Shown: positions 5,361 to 13,186, counted from the first letter of the stretch. The stretch is 13,488 nucleotides of DNA from an uncultured Mediterraneibacter sp. (GCF_934309415.1 NZ_CAKRDI010000049.1:1-13488), one strand, 5' to 3'. A program made the numbers and translations. The notes: generated by a model from the sequence alone, not told the origin.

Positions 5361-6905
5361 TTATAATTTTATTTTCTCCAGATAATCAAGCAAGATAAAA
5401 GAATATTCATAGGCAACCATCGCTTCTTCTTCCTCAATATCCAGATCAAAAAGCTCTTCCATTTTATTTAACCGGTAAAAAAAAGTACTCTTATGAATAT
5501 GCAGTTCTTTAGAAGCGCGTACAGCATTTCTTCCGTTCATCAGGTAAGCTTTCAGTGTATTGGCGTAGTCTGTATTCTGCGCCTGGTCATGGTGGACAAT
5601 CTTGTAGATATCCGGATGAATCGTTGATTTTAAAGTCGTAAAGTCCCTGCACAAAGAAAACGTGTGTTGTAGAAAATGTTTTTTGTAGTAAACAATGTAG
5701 TCTTCAGGAGTCAGTGCATGTTCCGAATAAAAAGAACATAAAAAGGCAGCCTGTCTGTAAAAAATATGACTTTCTGTAATATTTTCATATGGAAAACTGA
5801 CATATGCATATAACTGGTGAAACTGAAGGAATGCATAGAATTTTGTCAGAGTCTTATCATTAAACGGACGGTATGAATCACATGGCAAAAGTACCGTCAG
5901 TTTTCCGTAGAAAAATACAGCCATACTGTTCGGAAGAATCGTTAAAATCTGTTGGTACAGATTTTTCAACTGCCGTTCAGAAGCAGGACTGGTCGGGGCT
6001 TCATCAATTACCATCAGAAAATAATATTTTCCGGGTTTATGTCCTAACTGAACCATATTATTTAAAATATAGTCTTTCTGACTGAAATGGCCTTCCAGAA
6101 GTTCGGTTAAAAAATATTCATAGTTCAGTCTTGTATTTGTCTGGAAACTCATTTCACGTTGCATCTCAATTCCAATCACATAGCAGAGCATATCAATATA
6201 TTCCAGATCTTCTTCTACAAATTCTCTTTGAATCTCACGGACACAGATATATCCGACAACAGAATGCTGGATTCGGATACTCTGATAAATCCATTTATAA
6301 GAATATTCTTTCATATATGTGATAAAAGGTACTGTTGTAGAATAAATCTTTTTAACTAATTCTTCATCCAGCATATTCTTCAATCTGGAATCTTTTACGA
6401 AAAAACGCCCATCTATTTCCTCAAGATCATTCGTATTAGCAACCTGTGGACTTGCAGCCAGTACGGAAAAACTTGTGTCACAAATGGTAATTGGATTATT
6501 TAAGTGCATGTATGCGATATTGGTAATTCCCTGAAGTCCACTGTTATGCTGTAACGTCCGAAACAGTTCTTCTTCTTTGCATTTTAATAAATGATGTTCA
6601 AGAATTACTGTCTGACATACGTTAAATACATCGTCCAGAGAAGCTTTTTGTGGAATACAAAGGCATCTGGAAGGAAGTTCACAATCCGGATAGTTTACAA
6701 TCAGCAGATATTCATCAATAGGAGCACCCAGAAAATGGGCAGCATCGCACAAATACAGGATATTTCCTCCGGGATGCGGTGAGTGACTCTGTTTTGAATT
6801 CCAGAATAAAACGGAATCAATCCCGGCACGGGAATGATAAGTTCCATGGATCTGAACATTTAAACTGGTTTCAAGACGTTTGATTATATTTTCTAAATAA
6901 GCCAT
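5361..6905 (-). CDS. PucR/CdaR-type transcriptional regulator
   Basis: This 514-residue protein ends with the helix-turn-helix of PucR/CdaR regulators. Around residues 447-486 it reads TLKAYLMNGRNAVRASKELHI, then HKSTFFYRLNKMEEL, matching the family pattern of a long helix, N-x-x-x-A-S/A-K-x-L, and H-K-x-T-x-x-Y-R-L. The preceding region (about residues 260-440) is of the kind that forms a degenerate GGDEF-like domain in this family. The N-terminal 250 residues look like an effector-sensing part, with an ICDTSFSVLAAS segment near 140-155 similar to GAF/PAS strands. The ATG at 6905 is preferred over a TTG at 6938 because GGAGGAG lies just before it. It is divergent from the redox operon starting at 7101, about 200 bases away, so it is most likely the operon's substrate-responsive activator. 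Family members respond to small molecules such as purines, sugars and amino acids. Confidence 0.82.
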   Translation of the reverse strand: MAYLENIIKRLETSLNVQIHGTYHSRAGIDSVLFWNSKQSHSPHPGGNILYLCDAAHFLGAPIDEYLLIVNYPDCELPSRCLCIPQKASLDDVFNVCQTVILEHHLLKCKEEELFRTLQHNSGLQGITNIAYMHLNNPITICDTSFSVLAASPQVANTNDLEEIDGRFFVKDSRLKNMLDEELVKKIYSTTVPFITYMKEYSYKWIYQSIRIQHSVVGYICVREIQREFVEEDLEYIDMLCYVIGIEMQREMSFQTNTRLNYEYFLTELLEGHFSQKDYILNNMVQLGHKPGKYYFLMVIDEAPTSPASERQLKNLYQQILTILPNSMAVFFYGKLTVLLPCDSYRPFNDKTLTKFYAFLQFHQLYAYVSFPYENITESHIFYRQAAFLCSFYSEHALTPEDYIVYYKKHFLQHTFSLCRDFTTLKSTIHPDIYKIVHHDQAQNTDYANTLKAYLMNGRNAVRASKELHIHKSTFFYRLNKMEELFDLDIEEEEAMVAYEYSFILLDYLEKIKL

Positions 6906-6916
6906 ATCTCCTCCAT

Positions 6917-6930
6917 CAGACAAATGTCTG
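6917..6930. promoter_or_regulatory. palindrome CAGACA-AA-TGTCTG in the regulator leader
   Basis: Perfect 6-bp arms (6917-6922, 6925-6930) lie two bases upstream of the regulator's GGAGGAG site. CAGACAAA recurs at 7069-7076, in the leader of the divergent gene and at a similar distance from its start. It could be an operator for autoregulation or an mRNA hairpin that limits translation. Low certainty. Confidence 0.35.
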
Positions 6931-6987
6931 AAAATCAATTCAATATCGATAAAAAATTTCGATTGCTGTAGCGTGCTTGTTAAAAAA

Positions 6988-7013
6988 ATAACTGATATAG
7001 TTATATTAATAAC
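6988..7013. promoter_or_regulatory. three ATAAC half-sites in the divergent promoter region
   Basis: ATAACT (6988-6993), AGTTAT (6999-7004) and ATAAC (7009-7013) alternate in direction. They form two overlapping palindromes: ATAACT-gatat-AGTTAT and GTTAT-atta-ATAAC. The cluster lies between the divergent regulator and operon, about 90 bases before the operon's first ATG. A TTGTTA at 6977-6982 with TATATT at 7002-7007 (19-base spacer) would be a poor promoter overlapping the array, as expected for an activator-dependent gene. Inference. Confidence 0.4.
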
Positions 7014-7100
7014 AATATAGCAAGAATTTTGTAAGCCTTCAATGGAAAAATGAAAAGAAGGAAAATTTCAGACAAAATTCGATCTGCACAGGAGGAAAAT

Positions 7101-8045
7101 ATGAGCTACAAAGTAATGGGAATTACCGCAGGAAGAAAGAACAGTAACAGTGAAATTTTGCTGAAAGAGGCACTTTTAGTCTGTCAGGAGGCGGGAGCCG
7201 AAGTCACAATGATCAATCTGAAAGACTATCATATTGAAGACTGCACGGGCTGTACATCCTGTACTGCAGGAATGGCACAGGGCAAAAATGTGGGCTGCGT
7301 TCTGGATGAGAAAGACGATAAGAAAAAGATTATGGACGTAATGTTAGATCAGGATGCAGTGATTATTTCTGTTCCGACATATGACTTAATGCCGAGCGCA
7401 CAGTATCTTACATTTGCGCAGAGAAGTTTAAGTTACGAGACAGCGTTCCTGGAGACGATCGGTGCAATTGAGCACAAAGACCGTGTGGCAGGACTGATTT
7501 CTGTCGGTGGTTCTACAAGAGCATGGCAGTCTATGGCTCTGGAAGGATTACAGGCAACAATGTTCACAACAGATATGAAAGTGGTAGATATGCTTCTTGC
7601 TACAAGAGTTCCGGGAGCAGCGCAGTGTCTGTTAGATGACGAGCTGATCGCAAGAGCTCATAAGATGGGGGAGAACATTATGAAAGCAGTGGCAACTCCG
7701 GCAGAGGAACGTACATGGCTTGGTGAGGAAGATATGGGATGGTGTCCGAACTGTCACAGTAATGCACTGGTATTAGGTGAAAAACAGTGGGACGGACTGC
7801 ACTATCCGGTAGAATGTCAGGTGTGTGGAGCCGGTGGTAATCTGGAGCAGACAGAAGATGGAAAATGGAAATTTGTAATTCAGGAAGATGGCCTGCTCAA
7901 AGACCGCACAACCGTAGAAGGCAGAGCCAAACATCTGGAAGAAATCGGAGCAACACAGGGTGGATTCTATGCAAATCCGGATAACAGAAAGATTGTTCAG
8001 GCGAAAATTGCAAAATATAAAAATCTTCAGTTCAAAACAATTTAA
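7101..8045 (+). CDS. Isf-like iron-sulfur flavoprotein with zinc-ribbon tail
   Basis: This 314-residue protein has an N-terminal flavodoxin-like NADPH-dependent FMN reductase fold: VMGITAGRKNSNSEILLKEA at 5-24 is the FMN-phosphate loop type, and VIISVPTYDLMPSAQ follows near 89-103. It carries C48-x2-C51-x2-C54-x11-C66, close to the compact cysteine motif that binds [4Fe-4S] in iron-sulfur flavoproteins (Isf). The C-terminal third has CPNC (215-218) and CQVCG (239-243), a zinc-ribbon or rubredoxin-like pair not usual in this family. The ATG at 7101 follows AGGAGG with good spacing; a longer frame from 7050 has no such site. It is the first gene of the operon, and 152 bases separate it from the next gene. 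It probably passes electrons to or from the larger subunits, or acts on a related substrate. Confidence 0.75.
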   Translation: MSYKVMGITAGRKNSNSEILLKEALLVCQEAGAEVTMINLKDYHIEDCTGCTSCTAGMAQGKNVGCVLDEKDDKKKIMDVMLDQDAVIISVPTYDLMPSAQYLTFAQRSLSYETAFLETIGAIEHKDRVAGLISVGGSTRAWQSMALEGLQATMFTTDMKVVDMLLATRVPGAAQCLLDDELIARAHKMGENIMKAVATPAEERTWLGEEDMGWCPNCHSNALVLGEKQWDGLHYPVECQVCGAGGNLEQTEDGKWKFVIQEDGLLKDRTTVEGRAKHLEEIGATQGGFYANPDNRKIVQAKIAKYKNLQFKTI

Positions 8046-8088
8046 GGGATATTGATGTTGAGCTATACCATGAAATGGAGCGGACTAC

Positions 8089-8175
8089 ATTACTGATGAC
8101 AGTATGTTTTAAACAGTAATTGAATTTTTAATACGCTCTGGTATTTGAAAAAAAACAGAACGGATAGAAGTTCTG
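8089..8175 (+). promoter_or_regulatory. intra-operon spacer with two weak hairpins
   Basis: The 152-base gap between the first and second operon genes holds ATTACTG/CAGTAAT (8089-8095, 8114-8120) and CAGAAC/GTTCTG (8156-8161, 8170-8175). The second hairpin ends ten bases before the ribosome binding site AAGGGAG at 8186-8192. Neither has a strong T-run. They may be mRNA processing or attenuation signals that set the ratio of gene products; the evidence is weak. Confidence 0.25.
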
Positions 8176-8197
8176 AGAAATTTGTAAGGGAGATTTT

Positions 8198-10321
8198 ATG
8201 ATTACAATAACAATTGATGGAAAGCAAATTCAGACAAAAGAGGGAACCAGTGTACTGGAAGCTGCGCTTCAGAATAATATCTATATTCCTCACATCTGTC
8301 ATCATCCGGATCTGAAAGATATCTCTGCATGTAAACTGTGTTATGTGCAGGTTGAGGGACAGGATCAGCCGGTGACATCCTGCATGTTAAAAGCAGAGGA
8401 TGGAATGAACATTGTTACAAAAAATGAGGAAATCCAGCATTTAAGAAATGTTGCGATGGAACTGATTCTTGCGGCACATCCGGAAGACTGTTCTACCTGT
8501 CCGAAATATGGAAACTGTGAGTTACAGAATCTGATCCAGTACATGGGGGTATCCGCAGCCAGAATGCGTACAAGAGTCAAAGGATTCGCATGTGAAAGTG
8601 GAAATCCACTGTATGATCATGATATGAACCGCTGCATTTTATGCGGACGTTGTGTAAGGGCATGTAATGATCTGAGAGAAGTGAAAGTGCTGCAGTATCA
8701 GAAAAAAGGCATGGAGACTTATGTCGGCACATTACATGAAAAATTATTGAAAGATGCAAACTGTCGGTTCTGTGGAGCGTGTGCGGAAGTCTGTCCGACC
8801 GGAACGATCAGAGACAAGATCAATTATCCTGCAACAGAGCGCAAAGAAAAACTTGTTCCATGCAGAAGTACTTGCCCGGCTAACACGGATGTACCGCGTT
8901 ATATCCGCTTTGTAAAAGAAGGAAAATACGATGAGGCCGCAGCAGTGCTTCGGGAAAAAGTACCATTTCCACTGGCACTGGGGCATGTCTGTTCCCATGT
9001 CTGTGAGGCAGAATGCAGACGTTGCGCAGTGAATGAGCCGATTTCTATTCGTAATATTAAGCGATATGCAGCAGAGAAGGACACTGGAAAATACTGGAGA
9101 AATAAAGGCAAGCAATTGCCGGATACAGGGAAGAAGATCTGTGTGGTAGGTGCCGGTCCTGCCGGACTGACAGCAGCTTATTATCTGAGAAAACAGGGAC
9201 ATAATGTAACGGTAAAGGAAGCACTTCCAAAAGCCGGAGGAATGCTGCAGTATGGCATTCCTTCATACAGAATGCCAAGAGAAGAACTGAATCAGGAAAT
9301 CGGATATATTCTGGAATCAGGAATCAGACTGGAAACAGGAGTCAGAGTTCAGAATGTAGCTGAGTTGAAAGAACAGTATGATGCAGTGCTGGTTGCAATC
9401 GGAAACCATGAAGGGACTTTACTTCCGATGGAAGGAAATGATGCGGAAGGTATTTTACTGAATATTGATTTTCTGAGAAATGCGTCTATGGGAAATGAGA
9501 CCGGAATCGGTAAACGTGTGATCGTACTCGGTGGAGGTAATGTTGCGTTTGACTGTGCAAGAACGGCCAAAAGACTTGGTGCCGAAGAGATTCATGTGGC
9601 ATGTCTGGAAGCCAGAGATAAGATGACGGCAGATGAGGAAGAAATCGAGCAGGCACAGGAAGAAGGAATTCAGGTACATCCTGCACAGAGCTTTGAGAAG
9701 ATTCTGAAAGGTGCTGATAACAAAGTAAGTGGAGTTGCATTCAGTGATATCCTGTCATTTACTTTTGATGAAAACAGAAGAGCGATCATTGAGAAAGCAG
9801 AAGACTCCTATCATGAGATCGAAGCAGATACGGTTATATTTGCAGTAGGACAGAGATGTGGTCTGAGTCCGGAAGCAGGGATGGAGCGAGGCAGAGCAAA
9901 TTCAATCAAAGCGGATGAAAAAACACTTGAGACAGATATCCATGGAGTATTTGCCTGTGGTGATGTAACTTATGGAACGAAATCAGTCATTCTTGCAATT
10001 GCAGATGGAAGAAAAGCTGCAGAATCCATCGACAAATATCTTGGAGGAGATGGCGACATTTCTGAAGTTCTGGCACCGGTAGAAGTACATCCGACAGCAA
10101 TCGGTCAGGTGGATGGATTTGGTTATGAACCGAGAAGAAAGCCACAGATTTTAAGTGCCGAAGAGCGAAAAGATAATTTCAAAATGGTAGACCACGGAAT
10201 CTGTGATGCGGATATCTGTGGAGAGGCTTCAAGATGTCTGCAGTGTGATCTGAGAATGGATATTACCAGATCAAAGATCTGGAGTGATTATGACGGAGAG
10301 GAGGGAGAAAAGACATGTTAA
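8198..10321 (+). CDS. NuoG-like Fe-S / GltD-like NAD(P)H:FAD oxidoreductase subunit
   Basis: This 707-residue fusion should accept hydride from NAD(P)H and feed a chain of iron-sulfur centres. In order it has: a [2Fe-2S] domain with C34, C45, C48 and C62; a NuoG-type cluster site H94, C98, C101, C107; two [4Fe-4S] ferredoxin motifs at C146/149/152/156 and C189/192/195/199; and a cysteine-rich linker typical of GltD (C222, C226, C265, C269, C273, C276). A GltD-like flavoprotein follows, with FAD loop GAGPAG at 318-323, nucleotide loop GGGNVA at 445-450 and CGD near 587-589. After the second nucleotide loop comes CLEAR (469-473) instead of the usual Y-R-R, so Glu471 suggests NADH rather than NADPH. 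AAGGGAG precedes the ATG. The last 7 bases overlap the next gene, pointing to coupled translation and a stable complex. Confidence 0.85.
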   Translation: MITITIDGKQIQTKEGTSVLEAALQNNIYIPHICHHPDLKDISACKLCYVQVEGQDQPVTSCMLKAEDGMNIVTKNEEIQHLRNVAMELILAAHPEDCSTCPKYGNCELQNLIQYMGVSAARMRTRVKGFACESGNPLYDHDMNRCILCGRCVRACNDLREVKVLQYQKKGMETYVGTLHEKLLKDANCRFCGACAEVCPTGTIRDKINYPATERKEKLVPCRSTCPANTDVPRYIRFVKEGKYDEAAAVLREKVPFPLALGHVCSHVCEAECRRCAVNEPISIRNIKRYAAEKDTGKYWRNKGKQLPDTGKKICVVGAGPAGLTAAYYLRKQGHNVTVKEALPKAGGMLQYGIPSYRMPREELNQEIGYILESGIRLETGVRVQNVAELKEQYDAVLVAIGNHEGTLLPMEGNDAEGILLNIDFLRNASMGNETGIGKRVIVLGGGNVAFDCARTAKRLGAEEIHVACLEARDKMTADEEEIEQAQEEGIQVHPAQSFEKILKGADNKVSGVAFSDILSFTFDENRRAIIEKAEDSYHEIEADTVIFAVGQRCGLSPEAGMERGRANSIKADEKTLETDIHGVFACGDVTYGTKSVILAIADGRKAAESIDKYLGGDGDISEVLAPVEVHPTAIGQVDGFGYEPRRKPQILSAEERKDNFKMVDHGICDADICGEASRCLQCDLRMDITRSKIWSDYDGEEGEKTC

Positions 10322-13107
10322 AGTACATAAAAAATAAAGAGGCAGAAGAGAAGATTACGGAGATGAGTGCAGAACAGCTTCTGAGCAAAATTACAGAAAT
10401 AAAAGATCCGGTTACAAATATGACAGTCGGAGAAATGATTTCAAACTTAAAAGCTACTGTTCAGAATGCAAAAATGAATGTCGTTGTTTCTTTGGCAAAT
10501 GGCGATATCGACCAGATGCTTGCCTGTCTGTATCAGGACAATGCACAGGGAGTCATGCAGGGGGCAGAAGCGCTGGCAAAGATTCTCGGAGCGGAAAAAA
10601 TTGTGTTAATTCTTCCAGAATCCTTACAAGAACAGGAAACAGAAAAGAATTTCAGTTGTCATGCAAATGACAAAAAGGAATGTCCGACAGAAATTTTATA
10701 TGGAATGTGTTCACGCATGGTCTATACAACAGATCTGCTCGTACATCCGATCACCTGTGTGAAATGTTTTGAGGCATTGAAGGACGAGGATGTTCATAAA
10801 ACAATTATTTCCGTAAATGGACAGGCACCGCAGGAAGTAGAGTATGGAACAACATTAGATCAGATAATTCCGGAAGCAAAGGCAGTCAGAATCGGAAACA
10901 GAATCTGGGGAGCAGAAGTAAGAACACAGAGATTAGATGAATCATTTCCAATTGAAAATGGTGTCATTGAGACATATTCGGATCAGGAATGTGTTGTGAA
11001 AAAAGCGGAAGAGTTTGTCGGAAAACTGCGTGAAAAGTGCTGTGGAAAATGTGTGTTCTGCCGGGAAGGTCTGGCTCAGATTCACGAGGGATTAAAAGAT
11101 CTGACAGATGGAAAAGCGAAGCTTACGGATATTGATCTGATGAAAGAATTAGCTGAGATTATGAAGAGGCAGAGTAACTGCAGCTTAGGACAGACAGCAC
11201 CTGGAATGATACTTGGACTGCAGGAATATTTTGCAGAAGATATCAAAGAACATCTGGCTGGAAGATGTCATACTCTGGCATGTAACGCACTGGTTCACTA
11301 TTACATTGATCCAAAGAAGTGTAAAGGTGATGGTCATTGTGTGGAAAACTGTCCGAAAAAAGCAATTGACGGCGGAAAAGATTTTATCGGTGTTGTAGAT
11401 GAGTTTGAATGTGATAAGTGCGGCAAATGTATGGAAGTCTGTGCAAATGGTGCCATCAAGTGTGTAACCGGAAGATTACCAAAATTACCGGATGAACCGA
11501 TTGCATTGAAGAAATCAGATGATACAGCAGAGACAAAGGAAAGAAAAACAAGAAAACGTGTAAAACCAAAAGCTCTGTTATACAAGAAAAAAGTAACCGG
11601 TTTTACAGAAGATCCCAACAGTCAGACAGTGAAAGTGAAAGGAAATTTACCTATGAAAGAAATGAATGCAGATGTTATTATCGTAGCAGCCGGACCGGCA
11701 GGACTTGCAGCAGCAGTTACAGCCGGTGAGCATAATTTATCCTCCATCGTATTTGAAAAATCAAATACAACAGGCGGAGCAGCCAACATGGGAATGGGAC
11801 CACTTGGTATTGATACGAAAGTACAGAGACGTGGATTCAACCAGATTACAGTGGAAAAAGCACTGGATCTTCATATGGATTACACACACTGGAGAGTCGA
11901 TGCGGATCTGGTATCTACTTATTTCCACAAATCAGCAGATACAATTGAATGGCTGGAAAGCATGGGTGTAGAGTTTGCCGGAGCATTTAAATATTTCGCA
12001 GAGTCCGAGGCAACATGGCACATCGTAAAACCGGAAAACGGAGTAATCGGACCACGTGCGGCAGGTGGTATGATCAAAGCACTGACCAATCGTGCAAAAG
12101 AACTTGGTTCTCAGTTTGAAATGGAAACAAGTGTTGTAGAACTGATCAAAGAAGGGGATAAAGTCTGCGGAGTAATCGCAGTAGATAAAGATGGACAGCA
12201 GATCAAAGCAACGGCTAAAGCTGTCATTGTTGCAACAGGTGGATTTGGAAATAACAAGGAAATGCTTGCAAAAGAGTTTAACCTGCATCTGTGCGAAGAC
12301 TTCTATCCATTTATGGTTCCGGGAATCGTCGGAGATGGTCTGAACATGATGTGGAAAGCAGGGGCTATGAAATACGGTGCAGGAATCGAAGCGATTTACC
12401 AGCTTCCGGATAACCTGAACTGGTTCTTACTGGATGCAGTTCTCCGTCAGCCGAACCTTCTGATCAACCAGCTTGGAGAACGTTTCATGAACGAGGACCG
12501 CATGGGTAATACAACATTTACAGGAAATGCACTTGCGTTGCAGCCGGGCAATTATGCATACTGCATCATGGATGGAAATATCCTGAAACACTATAAGAAA
12601 AACGGACCGGATATCGAGGATATCGTACATCCGCAGGAAGCATTCTTTGGATTCGAGCAGCAGGCAGCACTGGCTGTAGAACAGGGATATGAGGCTTATT
12701 TTGAAGCTGAGACACTGGATGAGCTTGCAGAGAAACTGCAGATGGATCCGGAAGTGCTGAAAAATACAGTGGAAGAATACAATGAAATGTGTGATCTTCA
12801 TTGTGATACACAGTTCAATAAGAATCCGAAATTCCTTCATAAGCTTACAGGAAAAGGAAAATATCTGGTTGGTAAGTTCTATCTTGGAGCATACGGAACA
12901 ATCGGAGGAATCCGCATTAATAAATATTGTGAAGTACTGGATGATAACTTTATGCCGATTGAAGGTCTGTACTCAGCTGGTTCTGATGCAAATACGATTT
13001 ATGGTGATAGTTATAACTTTACACTTCCGGGAAATACAATGGGATTCGCAGTAAACTCTGGAAGAATGGCCGGTGAATCTGTGGCTGAGTATATTCAGGA
13101 GCTGTAG
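10315..13107 (+). CDS. degenerate NuoF / ferredoxin / fumarate-reductase-type flavoprotein fusion
   Basis: This 930-residue protein is the likely terminal reductase. Residues about 50-150 resemble a NuoF core (VVSLANGD...GVMQGAEALAKILGAEKIVLILPE) but lack the glycine-rich FMN/NADH loop. An SLBB domain lies at about 160-195. The NuoF-type [4Fe-4S] domain follows (C243, C246, C249, C289). Next is a two-cluster ferredoxin, site 1 CKGDGHCVENCP (C336, D339, C342, C346) and site 2 complete (C366, C369, C372, C376), then a lysine-rich linker at 395-450. The rest, about 452-925, is an FAD_binding_2 flavoprotein with loop VAAGPAG at 457-463, RFMNEDR at 723-729, GTIGG at 861-865 and LPGN at 904-907. 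No signal peptide is seen, so it should be cytoplasmic. A GAGGAGGGAG site precedes the ATG, which overlaps the upstream stop. The substrate is unknown; the fumarate carboxylate-binding residues are not recognisable. Confidence 0.85.
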   Translation: MLKYIKNKEAEEKITEMSAEQLLSKITEIKDPVTNMTVGEMISNLKATVQNAKMNVVVSLANGDIDQMLACLYQDNAQGVMQGAEALAKILGAEKIVLILPESLQEQETEKNFSCHANDKKECPTEILYGMCSRMVYTTDLLVHPITCVKCFEALKDEDVHKTIISVNGQAPQEVEYGTTLDQIIPEAKAVRIGNRIWGAEVRTQRLDESFPIENGVIETYSDQECVVKKAEEFVGKLREKCCGKCVFCREGLAQIHEGLKDLTDGKAKLTDIDLMKELAEIMKRQSNCSLGQTAPGMILGLQEYFAEDIKEHLAGRCHTLACNALVHYYIDPKKCKGDGHCVENCPKKAIDGGKDFIGVVDEFECDKCGKCMEVCANGAIKCVTGRLPKLPDEPIALKKSDDTAETKERKTRKRVKPKALLYKKKVTGFTEDPNSQTVKVKGNLPMKEMNADVIIVAAGPAGLAAAVTAGEHNLSSIVFEKSNTTGGAANMGMGPLGIDTKVQRRGFNQITVEKALDLHMDYTHWRVDADLVSTYFHKSADTIEWLESMGVEFAGAFKYFAESEATWHIVKPENGVIGPRAAGGMIKALTNRAKELGSQFEMETSVVELIKEGDKVCGVIAVDKDGQQIKATAKAVIVATGGFGNNKEMLAKEFNLHLCEDFYPFMVPGIVGDGLNMMWKAGAMKYGAGIEAIYQLPDNLNWFLLDAVLRQPNLLINQLGERFMNEDRMGNTTFTGNALALQPGNYAYCIMDGNILKHYKKNGPDIEDIVHPQEAFFGFEQQAALAVEQGYEAYFEAETLDELAEKLQMDPEVLKNTVEEYNEMCDLHCDTQFNKNPKFLHKLTGKGKYLVGKFYLGAYGTIGGIRINKYCEVLDDNFMPIEGLYSAGSDANTIYGDSYNFTLPGNTMGFAVNSGRMAGESVAEYIQEL

Positions 13108-13186
13108 GATGTGAGCTGGAAAATTATTCTGAGGTTATCAGGTTGGAATAATTAAAACTATAAAAGAATAAAAATATAAGAAAGGA

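Noticed and set aside
6906..6938. TTG start giving a 525-residue regulator
   Set aside because: No purine-rich site upstream; the ATG at 6905 is directly preceded by GGAGGAG.
7050..7100. Upstream ATG giving a 331-residue version of the Isf-like protein
   Set aside because: No ribosome binding site in front of it; the extra basic residues do not fit the flavodoxin fold, whereas the ATG at 7101 has AGGAGG.
8744..9202. 152-codon minus-strand frame inside the 707-residue gene
   Set aside because: Fully antisense to conserved Fe-S and GltD sequence; its composition reflects the complement of that gene.
10315..11600. Active NADH dehydrogenase (NuoF) or electron-bifurcating hydrogenase subunit
   Set aside because: The glycine-rich FMN/NADH loop is missing, and no hydrogenase H-cluster motif occurs in the partner protein, so annotation as NuoF or Hyd would be misleading.
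12427..12840. 137-codon minus-strand frame inside the 930-residue gene
   Set aside because: Antisense to the conserved FAD domain, with no motif.
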